DNA of 6,487 nt. It comes from Bacteroidota bacterium. GTDB taxonomy: Bacteria; Bacteroidota; Bacteroidia; Flavobacteriales_F; PHOS-HE28. A model generated the notes under the pieces. The model did not search any database. It was not told where the DNA came from and worked only from the letters and a program-made list of their open reading frames with translations. Positions 1 to 6,255 of this stretch are shown here, in pieces; position 1 is the stretch's first letter; the number at the start of each line of letters is the position of its first letter. The position numbers and the translations under genes are program-made. The stretch lies in contig CAUJFM010000313.1 in the NCBI GenBank assembly GCA_963169595.1, forward strand, positions 1 to 6,487, given 5' to 3'.

Positions 1-1499
1 CCGCGCTTGTCGCTACCGCGGAAGGTGGAGGCGCTGGCCCAGGCCGTGGCGACGAGCTCGCTCACGCTGAGACCGCTGGCGAGGATGCTACCCTTCAGGG
101 CCGCCACGTCAGCGTCGGCCAGCTTGGTGCCGGCGGGGACAGGGTCCTGCCAGATGAGGTCCTCCTTCGGCACTTCGGGACCGAGGTAGAGGCTCTTGGG
201 GCCCATGTCGCGGTGCGTGAGCTTGAACCAGGCGCGGGCGAAGGCGTCGGCGAAGGCTTGGGGATCCTTGTGGAAGCGGCGGCTGATCGGCTCGTAGATC
301 GGGTCGAAGCGCAGCGAGAGGTCCGCCGTGGTCATCGCGGGACGGTGCTTCACGTTGGGGTCGTGCGCATCCGGGATCATGTGCTCGGGCTTCACGTCCT
401 TGGCCAGCCACTGCCAGCCACCGGCGGGGCTCTTCACCAGTTCCCACTCGTAGCCGAAGAGCATGTCGAAGTAGCCGTTGTCCCACTTGGTGGGGTTCGG
501 CTTCCACGCGCCCTCCAGGCCGCTGGTGATGGTGTCCTTGCCCTTGCCGCTGCCGAAGCTGTTCTTCCAGCCGAAGCCCTGCTCCTCGATGGGTGCGCCT
601 TCGGGGGCGGGGCCCACGTGGGAATCAGGAGCAGCGCCGTGCATCTTGCCGAAGGTGTGGCCACCGGCGGTGAGTGCCACGGTCTCCTCGTCGTTCATCG
701 CCATGCGCTTGAAGGTCTCGCGCACATCACGGCCGCTGGCCACCGGATCGGGGTTGCCGTCCGGGCCCTGCGGGTTCACGTAGATCAGGCCCATCTGCAC
801 AGCGGCCAGCGGAGCTTCCAACTGGCGTTCACCGCTGTAACGGCTGTTGGGCTTGTCGCTGGTGGCGAGCCATTCGCCCTCGCTGCCCCAATAGATGTCC
901 TCCTCGGGGGCATAGATGTCCTCGCGACCACCGCCGAAGCCGAAGGTCTTGAAGCCCATGCTCTCCATGGCCACGTTGCCGGCCAGCACGAAGAGGTCGG
1001 CCCAGCTGATGCTGTTGCCGTACTTCTGCTTGATGGGCCACAGCAGACGACGCGCCTTGTCCAGGTTGCCGTTGTCGGGCCAGCTGTTCAGCGGGGCGAA
1101 ACGCTGGTTGCCGTTGCCAGCGCCACCGCGGCCATCGGCGGTGCGGTAGGTACCTGCTGCGTGCCAGGCCATGCGGATCATGAGGCCGCCGTAGTGGCCC
1201 CAGTCGGCCGGCCACCACTCCTGCGAGTCGGTCATCAGCTTGGTGAGGTCGGCCTTCACCGCCTTCAGGTCGAGCTTCGAGAAGGCCTCGCGGTAGTTGA
1301 AGTCCGGGTCCATGGGGTTGGACACCGGCTGGTGCTGGTGCAGGATGCTCAGGTCGAGCTGCTCGGGCCACCAGTCCTTGTTGCGCCGGCCGCGACCGGC
1401 CACGGGCAGGGCCTGGGCGCCGTGCATCACGGGGCACTTGCCGGTGGACTGTGGGGTGACGCCCTCAAGCGGGGCGCCCTGATGATGTTCGTGTGCCAT
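1..1499 (-). CDS. katG: Catalase-peroxidase KatG, N-terminal two-thirds (3' end beyond window)
   Basis: Haem enzyme that breaks down hydrogen peroxide by catalase and peroxidase reactions, normally cytoplasmic in bacteria. The frame is open from an ATG at 1499 to the window edge, giving 499 full codons; family members are about 720-750 residues, so roughly the last third is outside. The distal haem triad is in RMAWHAAGTYR (Arg109, Trp112, His113) and the proximal His281 is in AGGHTFGK. Trp332 and Asp393 match the proximal partners. The Met-Tyr-Trp adduct that gives catalase activity can form from Trp112, Tyr240 (GLIYVNPQGP) and Met266 (KRMAMND). The mobile arginine is present as Arg430 in THRDMGP. 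Ser326 matches Ser315 of the Mycobacterium tuberculosis enzyme. All key residues visible in this part are intact, so it should be active. The start fits the usual short N-terminal tail (MAHEHHQ). There is no Shine-Dalgarno before it. It is transcribed divergently from the CHAT gene, with a promoter and a candidate OxyR site upstream. Confidence 0.98.
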   Translation of the reverse strand, partial: MAHEHHQGAPLEGVTPQSTGKCPVMHGAQALPVAGRGRRNKDWWPEQLDLSILHQHQPVSNPMDPDFNYREAFSKLDLKAVKADLTKLMTDSQEWWPADWGHYGGLMIRMAWHAAGTYRTADGRGGAGNGNQRFAPLNSWPDNGNLDKARRLLWPIKQKYGNSISWADLFVLAGNVAMESMGFKTFGFGGGREDIYAPEEDIYWGSEGEWLATSDKPNSRYSGERQLEAPLAAVQMGLIYVNPQGPDGNPDPVASGRDVRETFKRMAMNDEETVALTAGGHTFGKMHGAAPDSHVGPAPEGAPIEEQGFGWKNSFGSGKGKDTITSGLEGAWKPNPTKWDNGYFDMLFGYEWELVKSPAGGWQWLAKDVKPEHMIPDAHDPNVKHRPAMTTADLSLRFDPIYEPISRRFHKDPQAFADAFARAWFKLTHRDMGPKSLYLGPEVPKEDLIWQDPVPAGTKLADADVAALKGSILASGLSVSELVATAWASASTFRGSDKR

Positions 1500-1526
1500 G
1501 GGTCGATCCGTTTTGATTGGACGGTG

Positions 1527-1555
1527 CAAAGCTACCCCGCTACTGTTTATCGCAA
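1527..1555 (-). promoter_or_regulatory. Bacteroidota-type promoter of katG
   Basis: On the minus strand, TAGCTTTG (plus 1527-1534) matches the Bacteroidota primary-sigma -7 consensus TAnnTTTG exactly. A TTG (plus 1553-1555) lies 18 bp upstream, within the usual spacing of the -33 element. Transcription would begin near 1520, giving a leader of about 20 nt before the katG ATG at 1499. The matches and spacing are read from the sequence; activity is inferred. Confidence 0.7.
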
Positions 1556-1581
1556 CCTATTGCCATATAGCTATCATCTAT
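1546..1581 (-). promoter_or_regulatory. Candidate OxyR-like operator upstream of katG
   Basis: OxyR sites consist of four tetramers, ATAG-N7-CTAT-N7-ATAG-N7-CTAT. Reading toward katG there is ATAG-N7-CTAT (plus 1581 down to 1567), then a 6 bp gap, then ATAGGTT (plus 1560 to 1554), whose last seven bases also match the known ATAGGTT half-site. The fourth tetramer position reads TAAA instead of CTAT, and one spacer is 6 rather than 7 bp. The site overlaps the TTG of the promoter, as expected for an activator touching RNA polymerase. katG is a classic OxyR target, including in Bacteroides. The match is imperfect and no oxyR gene is in the window. Confidence 0.42.
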
Positions 1582-1590
1582 AGACCAACC

Positions 1591-1639
1591 TGATCAACAT
1601 GGACCGGATGGTCCGTTCGGTCAGTCGGCCTTGATCAAC
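1591..1639. repeat. Direct repeat TGATCAAC x2 flanking a small inverted repeat, upstream of the CHAT gene
   Basis: TGATCAAC occurs at 1591-1598 and again at 1632-1639, 41 bp apart, about four helical turns. Between them lies the inverted repeat GGACC-GGAT-GGTCC (1601-1614). The second copy sits within 10 bp of the CHAT gene start. No TAnnTTTG promoter is visible for that gene, so these could be binding sites for a regulator or part of a non-primary promoter. Short repeats of this size can arise by chance, and no function is assigned. Confidence 0.3.
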
Positions 1640-1647
1640 TTCGCACC

Positions 1648-4080
1648 ATGCCCTTCCGGCCCTGCCGCCTGTTCCTCATCCTCCTGCTGTTCGCATGGTC
1701 ACCGTGCGCGGCCCAGGTGGACCTGGAGCAGGAACGACGCGCCATGCTGCGGGGTGATGCCCGTGGGGTGATCGCCCGCTTGGAACAGGCGCTCCAGGAG
1801 CCTGGTCTGACGTCAGATGTAATGCAGCGGGCCCGTATCATGGAAACCTTGGGGGAACAATACCACCGGCTCTACGACATCGATGAGGCCTTCCAGTGGT
1901 GGGAACGCGCTTTCGACCTGCGTGTACGGCACTTCGGTGACCGCTCCCCGGAAGCCGGTGTGGGCTATGCCTACCGCGCACGCTATCACAACTACATGGC
2001 CGCATCCCAGCTCGAACATCAGCGGGAGGCGCTGGTGATGGCCGATTCCGCGATGGAACGCTTGTCGGTCAGTTCGACGGGGATCACCCCACACGAGCGC
2101 TGCACCATCCTGCGCGAACATGCCTATGCGTACAAGGTGAGGAACTGGGTCCACAGTCTCGGCCTGGACCCCGACCTGGTCCGATCACGTGCGCTGTTCC
2201 ATGAAGCACTGCAACTGGCCACCACGTACCGTGATACGGTCTGGATGGCCCAACTCCACCACGATATCGGGAACACCTACACCGACCTGGCGAACCTGGT
2301 CCGGTCCGATCCAGCGCGGCTCCGGGATGTGGTGCAGCAGGCCCGGTACCACTACGGCCGATCCCTGTCCCTGTTGAAGCGCACGGGGCTCCTTCCTTCG
2401 GAGGCCTCGATGATGGATCACTTCACGCTCGGGCTGCTCTATGGGTACGCCTACGATCTGGACAGCCTGCCACAGGTCATCCGCGAATTCGACCAAGCCC
2501 TGCTGCATCTGGCGCGATGCGGCGGTTCCGTTCCGGTGACCGATCCGGTGCAATTCGTGGAGCGTCAGCCGAACCGCGCACAGGCCTTGGAACTGATGCA
2601 CTACCGCGGGGAGGACCTCTTGAAATTGTACGCGACCACCGGGCGGGAGGAATACCTGCACCAGGCGATCCGCACCAGTGATGCCGCTCTTCCCTACTGG
2701 GATGCCATGTTGCGCGAATACCGGAGCTCGGCCTTCCACAAGGTGGTGGGGTCGTACGGACATTTCCTGTTCAAGAACAGGAGCGTGATGCTCGCCGAAC
2801 GCTACTGGCTCAACAAGGACCCGCAGGATGCCGTGGCCTCGCTGCTGGCCAGCGAACGCCACAAGAACATCGTGGACCAACGGGCGCGGATGCAGAAGGG
2901 AGGTCCAGCGCCATTGCTGATGGCCGCTTCCCGTGTGTCCGATCCACCATGTGCGCAAGCAGGCACCCTCATCATCAGCTACCATCTGGGCTGGAAGTTC
3001 CTGGCGCACATCATTTCCGAGGAAGGCGTTGAAGTGATCGAGCTGCCCGAACTTCCTGGAGAGCTCTGGCGCGGCTACGGGAGGCCCAACAAGTTCAATG
3101 TGGCGAGTTTCAACGAAGGGCCGGCTGCCTTCACCTCCAGCACCCATGCCTACTACCAGGCGCTGCTCGCACCCATCCTGGAAGGCCGCAGGGAAAAGGA
3201 ATTGATCATCATTCCGGACGGCCATATCGCCCACCTGCCCTTCGATGTGCTCTGCACCTCACCGACCGGGAACAACTGGTCCACGTTGTCCTATCTGGGC
3301 TCCACCCACACCATCCGCCATGCATCCAACCTGCAGCAAGCGCTGGCTGACCTGCGGAAGGTCCCCCGCGCACGTGCGGCAGCCGCGCTGGTCTCCACCG
3401 ATACGCTCGCCGCACTGCCGTTCGCATCACGGCTGGTGGAACGACTGGGCCAATGGCTGCCGGAGCTGGACCATCACGATCGTGTGGGGCGCTTGGTGTT
3501 GGACAGCCTGCTCCGCTGCCCCGGCCTCCTGCATATCGCCACGCATGCCCATGCCCCGGACCTACCGGATGCCCTGCCCTACCTGGTCCTGAACGACGAC
3601 CCCTTCACCACCGCGGACCTGCAAGCCGCACAGGTGCAGCGGCAACTGGTGGTGCTCAGCACCTGCTCCGGCGGCGATGGACCTGTCTACATCGGCTCGG
3701 GGGTGATCAGCATGGGGAACGCCATCCTGGATGCCGGAGCCTCGGCGGTGGTGCACACCCTCTGGCCGGTGGATGACAGGGCCACGAGCGAGGTACTTGA
3801 ACTGATGTATGAAGGGTTGAACGATGGCCTTCCGCTGAGCACGGCACTTCAGCAGGCCAAGGTCCGCTATATGGAAGCCCATCAGCACGACGGTCTCGCA
3901 CACCCTTTCCATTGGGCGGGGATCGTCCATGCAGGAAGCGAGGTGGTACTGGAGCCTGCGACAGGACGGTGGCCCTGGGGCTACATCGCCGCGCTATCGC
4001 TCGCCTTGCTGGGGATCGTCCTTTACAGGCGCTCGAGCAAGCGGACGGCCCGGTCCGCGACAGGGGCATCACTGGACTGA
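1648..4080 (+). CDS. Secreted, membrane-anchored TPR-CHAT domain protein (caspase-like peptidase)
   Basis: An 810-residue protein. Residues 1-23 form a signal peptide (basic start, LILLLF core, probable cleavage around CAA-Q). Residues about 45-410 are helical and resemble divergent TPR repeats, for example LGEQYHRLYDIDEAFQWW near 68-85. Residues about 437-765 form a CHAT domain of the caspase/separase clan. It has an entry strand with IIPDGHIAHLPFDVL (521-535), the catalytic His in HIATH (His633), the catalytic Cys in VVLSTCSGG (Cys673), and the late motif TLWPVDDRAT (704-713). Both dyad residues are present, so it is probably an active peptidase. A single membrane helix at about 777-793 is followed by a basic tail (YRRSSKRTAR), predicting the CHAT domain outside the cytoplasm and the tail inside. 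The start is supported by the signal peptide. The last 58 bp overlap the end of the opposing anti-sigma gene. Substrate and trigger are unknown; cleavage of that anti-sigma protein is a hypothesis. Confidence 0.93.
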   Translation: MPFRPCRLFLILLLFAWSPCAAQVDLEQERRAMLRGDARGVIARLEQALQEPGLTSDVMQRARIMETLGEQYHRLYDIDEAFQWWERAFDLRVRHFGDRSPEAGVGYAYRARYHNYMAASQLEHQREALVMADSAMERLSVSSTGITPHERCTILREHAYAYKVRNWVHSLGLDPDLVRSRALFHEALQLATTYRDTVWMAQLHHDIGNTYTDLANLVRSDPARLRDVVQQARYHYGRSLSLLKRTGLLPSEASMMDHFTLGLLYGYAYDLDSLPQVIREFDQALLHLARCGGSVPVTDPVQFVERQPNRAQALELMHYRGEDLLKLYATTGREEYLHQAIRTSDAALPYWDAMLREYRSSAFHKVVGSYGHFLFKNRSVMLAERYWLNKDPQDAVASLLASERHKNIVDQRARMQKGGPAPLLMAASRVSDPPCAQAGTLIISYHLGWKFLAHIISEEGVEVIELPELPGELWRGYGRPNKFNVASFNEGPAAFTSSTHAYYQALLAPILEGRREKELIIIPDGHIAHLPFDVLCTSPTGNNWSTLSYLGSTHTIRHASNLQQALADLRKVPRARAAAALVSTDTLAALPFASRLVERLGQWLPELDHHDRVGRLVLDSLLRCPGLLHIATHAHAPDLPDALPYLVLNDDPFTTADLQAAQVQRQLVVLSTCSGGDGPVYIGSGVISMGNAILDAGASAVVHTLWPVDDRATSEVLELMYEGLNDGLPLSTALQQAKVRYMEAHQHDGLAHPFHWAGIVHAGSEVVLEPATGRWPWGYIAALSLALLGIVLYRRSSKRTARSATGASLD

Positions 4081-4745
4081 CCCAGCTGCTCCAACAGCGC
4101 TTTGGCCTGTGCCCTGTCCCCGCTGCGCAAGTGCATCAACGCCAGCTGATAGGCAGCCCTATCGGCGAACGCCGAGTAGGCGGGCACGGCCCTGAACTGT
4201 TCGGTTGCCGACCGATGGTCCCCGACCCGTTCAGTGACCACGGCCTGGAAATAGAGCAGCGTGTCATTCGCGGGTGAGCCGGTGAGGGCCTCCTGGACCA
4301 GGCGCGCCGTTGTGGTCATGTCATCCTGCTTGTACGCGTTCATGATGGCATCCATCCGCAACTGCGCAGGCCCCATGAGCACGGGCAGCCCCGGCTCCCG
4401 GAAGGCAAAGTCCTCCGCCAGCCGTTCGTCCGCATGCAGGGTGGACCAACCCCACCAGCCCGCCACCAGGAGCAGTACGGCCGCAGCCGCCCACCACACC
4501 CCTCTTCCACTTCCACCTCCTTTCGCGCTCGGGGTACCGTCCATCCGGCGAAGCTGCTCGCGCAGGCGTTCCTCGCCCAAATGATGCAGGGCACCCAGAG
4601 TGCTGCGTACGGCCGCCAACTCCTCCCGAAGCTGTTCGTCGTGCAGCAACTGCCGCTCAAAGTCCTCGCGCTCCGCAGGGGACAGATCGCCCTCCACATA
4701 GCGGATGGTCCTTTCCAGACGCGGGTCCATTTCGTGGCCTTCCAT
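4023..4745 (-). CDS. Probable membrane anti-sigma factor with TPR-like outer domain
   Basis: A 240-residue protein if it starts at the ATG at 4745. Residues 1-70 are charged and helical (RYVEGDLSPAEREDFERQL), the layout typical of N-terminal anti-sigma domains in Bacteroidota. The protein contains no cysteine at all, so it cannot be a zinc-binding (ZAS/zf-HC2) type. A basic, glycine-rich linker leads to one membrane helix (about 83-100, rich in Ala, Leu, Val and Trp), predicting N-terminus inside. The outer part (about 105-240) has TPR-like helices (AAYQLALMHLRSGDRAQAKALLEQL). The ATG overlaps the sigma TGA by one base (TGATG), pointing to translational coupling. A GTG three bases upstream (4748), or an ATG at 4730 (MDPRLER) preceded by GGAAGG, are alternative starts. 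Presumed role: hold the upstream-encoded ECF sigma at the membrane until a signal releases it. The role is inferred from context and architecture, not from a clear family motif. Confidence 0.82.
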   Translation of the reverse strand: MEGHEMDPRLERTIRYVEGDLSPAEREDFERQLLHDEQLREELAAVRSTLGALHHLGEERLREQLRRMDGTPSAKGGGSGRGVWWAAAAVLLLVAGWWGWSTLHADERLAEDFAFREPGLPVLMGPAQLRMDAIMNAYKQDDMTTTARLVQEALTGSPANDTLLYFQAVVTERVGDHRSATEQFRAVPAYSAFADRAAYQLALMHLRSGDRAQAKALLEQLGQSSDAPVADRAVRLLERL

Positions 4746-5305
4746 CACAGGAGCAGCATGCTGGCCGAGCGGACCAGGTGGATCAAACGTTGCAGGGCGA
4801 AGTGCTTCTTCTTCTTGGCCACGTTCCGGTTCTTCAAACCCATGGCCTCGGCCACTGCATCCATGTCCCTTCCTTCAAGATAGTACAACTCCAACACCCG
4901 GCGGTCGTCGGGTTTCAGCTCGGCCAACCGTTGCCGGACAAGCTCCGCCGTGGCCTCCTTCTCCTGCTCGTCCATGCCTTTGGTAGCCAAGGCCTCGTCC
5001 GGGATACCATGGAACTCCTCATCGAGGTCCTCCCTCCGGCGCAGCACCCGCAGGCGCGTCAGCAACTGGTTCCGCCCCACCGCGAACAGGTAGGTGCGCA
5101 GCCCGCATTGCACATCGGCCAGGCCATTGCCCTGGGCCTTCCGGTACAAGACGATCACCGCCTCCTGGAAGGCATCGGTCGCCTCCTCCTCCCGCACGTG
5201 GTACTGCTGACAGGCCCAACGCACGAAGGCCCCGCGATGCTCCTTGTAGAGCGCGCAGTACCAGCTGTGGGCTGCCTCGGCAGGGACCTGCAGGGGGGAG
5301 GACAT
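4745..5305 (-). CDS. ECF-type RNA polymerase sigma factor (sigma-70 family)
   Basis: A 186-residue protein, the usual size of an ECF sigma factor. Region 2 spans about 15-88, with DAFQEAVIVLYRKA (core and -10 binding part) and LRTYLFAVGRNQLL. An acidic linker follows, with region 4 at about 123-178: ELKPDDRRVLELYYLEG leads into a helix-turn-helix (MDAVAEAMGLKNRNVAKKKK) with a lysine-rich recognition helix, a form common in Bacteroidota. There is no region 1.1 or 3, as expected for ECF types. It directs RNA polymerase to a dedicated promoter set and is probably restrained by the coupled downstream membrane protein. The upstream gap to the divergent lipoprotein gene is 73 bp. Only a poor match to the primary-sigma promoter is visible there, so transcription from its own promoter is possible. 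The targets are unknown; the CHAT gene and the divergent lipoprotein gene are the nearest candidates. Confidence 0.95.
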   Translation of the reverse strand: MSSPLQVPAEAAHSWYCALYKEHRGAFVRWACQQYHVREEEATDAFQEAVIVLYRKAQGNGLADVQCGLRTYLFAVGRNQLLTRLRVLRRREDLDEEFHGIPDEALATKGMDEQEKEATAELVRQRLAELKPDDRRVLELYYLEGRDMDAVAEAMGLKNRNVAKKKKHFALQRLIHLVRSASMLLL

Positions 5306-5378
5306 GGAGCGGGCGAAAGATAGAGGGTGGTAACCTATTGAGAGGAAGTGCGATCAATGGCAGATGATGCACCACACA

Positions 5379-5726
5379 ATGCGTAAGACACTCTCCTTCC
5401 TTCTCACCGCAACGGTCCTGTGCGCTTGCGGCGGCTCCAACTCCAACAGCCCCACAGATGCCACCAATGCCCCATCAGCAATCAGTTCGGAATGCAAAGA
5501 ATTCCTGGATGGTTACGAAAAGTACGTGGACGACTACATCCAACTGCTCAAAGACTACAAGAGTAACCCGACCGACCTCTCCTTGATGCAACGCGCCACG
5601 ACCATGGCCGAGGATGCGAAGACTTGGGGAGACAAAGCTGCGCCTGACTGCAAAGACGCATCTGAGTTCATGTCGCGGCAGATGACCATCCAAGCCAAGC
5701 TTACAAAAGCCTCATTCTCACTTTGA
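5379..5726 (+). CDS. Small probable lipoprotein, helical, unknown function
   Basis: A 115-residue protein from the ATG at 5379. This start is preferred over the in-frame ATGs at 5364 and 5367 because it gives a clean signal peptide beginning Met-Arg-Lys. A hydrophobic stretch ends in the lipobox LCAC, with the lipidated Cys at residue 17. A low-complexity Ser/Asn/Pro/Thr linker follows. The mature part is acidic and helical (CKEFLDGYEKYVDDYIQLLK), with two further cysteines (in SECKEF and PDCKDA) that could form a disulfide outside the cytoplasm. The pattern resembles small Bacteroidota lipoproteins of the DUF6591 type, but this is recalled resemblance, not a search. It is divergent from the ECF sigma gene and shares a short intergenic region with it, so it could be a target. 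Exported and anchored in the cell envelope; function unknown. Confidence 0.83.
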   Translation: MRKTLSFLLTATVLCACGGSNSNSPTDATNAPSAISSECKEFLDGYEKYVDDYIQLLKDYKSNPTDLSLMQRATTMAEDAKTWGDKAAPDCKDASEFMSRQMTIQAKLTKASFSL

Positions 5727-5756
5727 ACGCCATGTGTAAGTGATAAATCCATCCAT

Positions 5757-6200
5757 ATGAAGACGCTGTTGCAGATATTCCTTGGGCTGATGCTCATCAG
5801 CATGACCAGCAATGCTTGTGATACACCGGAGCAGGATGTATCGAACACCGAGCCGAACACACATCAATCTACTGAAGCAACCATAAGAACTAGCTTCACT
5901 TCGGATGAGTATGTCCTTGATGCGTCGTCCGTAATCGCCTGCGAGAACTACCTCAAGGGACGAACGTTCCAAGGAAACTCCGCACGGCTGAAGTTTGAAT
6001 ACGACGGTACTGTCAGCGCCTTCGACCAAAGTGGCAACCTCCTGTTCGGCGGCACGCTAGAGATCGGAGAAGCGAAAAGCGCGGTTAGTCGCTGGATCTA
6101 CATCCGCAACATGGCCGGTGCTGGCAAGCTCCAGTTCCTGTTGAGCAACGACGGCAAGATGATGGAGCCGAGCAGTTTGGTGATGTACAATCCCATCTGA
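5757..6200 (+). CDS. Small exported protein, unknown function
   Basis: A 147-residue protein with an N-terminal signal sequence (Met-Lys-Thr, then a hydrophobic core rich in Leu and Ile). It ends in SNA-Cys21. The Cys could be a lipidation site, but position -3 is Ser rather than Leu/Val/Ile, so ordinary signal peptidase cleavage is equally plausible. Residues about 22-45 are a polar Thr/Glu/Asn linker. The rest (about 60-147) alternates short beta-type strands and turns (ARLKFEYDGTVSAFDQSG, NLLFGGTLEIGE), suggesting a small beta-sandwich or lipocalin-like fold. It lies 30 bp after the lipoprotein gene on the same strand, so the two may be co-transcribed. I do not recognise the family. Local base composition is near 48% G+C in its first half, lower than the genes to the left. 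Confidence 0.75.
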   Translation: MKTLLQIFLGLMLISMTSNACDTPEQDVSNTEPNTHQSTEATIRTSFTSDEYVLDASSVIACENYLKGRTFQGNSARLKFEYDGTVSAFDQSGNLLFGGTLEIGEAKSAVSRWIYIRNMAGAGKLQFLLSNDGKMMEPSSLVMYNPI

Positions 6201-6255
6201 AAGCCCTCACAGGAAAGAGGAAGTTAACAACTGCACAAATCGCTCCTTCACGAAC

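Noticed and set aside
181..215. Possible loss of the KatG mobile arginine, because the segment reads PKSLYLGP where other KatGs often have Arg before Tyr.
   Set aside because: Counting from Ser315, Trp321 and Asp381 of the M. tuberculosis enzyme places the mobile arginine in HRDMGP, where it is present as Arg430. The nearby Leu is a different position.
213..1583. A 456-codon open frame on the plus strand across the katG region.
   Set aside because: It is antisense to katG, whose frame carries every expected haem and adduct residue. The plus-strand translation is Ala/Gly/Val/His-rich with no recognisable domain, a usual shadow in high-G+C coding DNA.
2185..3234. A 349-codon open frame on the minus strand inside the CHAT gene.
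   Set aside because: It is antisense to a well-supported TPR-CHAT frame and shows no domain or signal of its own.
1648..5305. A CRISPR-linked (Craspase) identity for the TPR-CHAT protein.
   Set aside because: There are no repeats-and-spacers, no Cas7-11-like gene and no Csx30/Csx31-like gene in the window, and this CHAT protein has a signal peptide and membrane anchor, unlike cytoplasmic Csx29.
5315..5322. TATCTTTC on the minus strand as a -7 box for the sigma gene.
   Set aside because: It misses the final G of TAnnTTTG, has no TTG at proper spacing upstream and would leave a leader of only a few bases.
5718..5725. TCACTTTG as a -7 box for the exported-protein gene.
   Set aside because: It has a mismatch at a key A, no TTG about 18 bp upstream, and it overlaps the preceding coding end.
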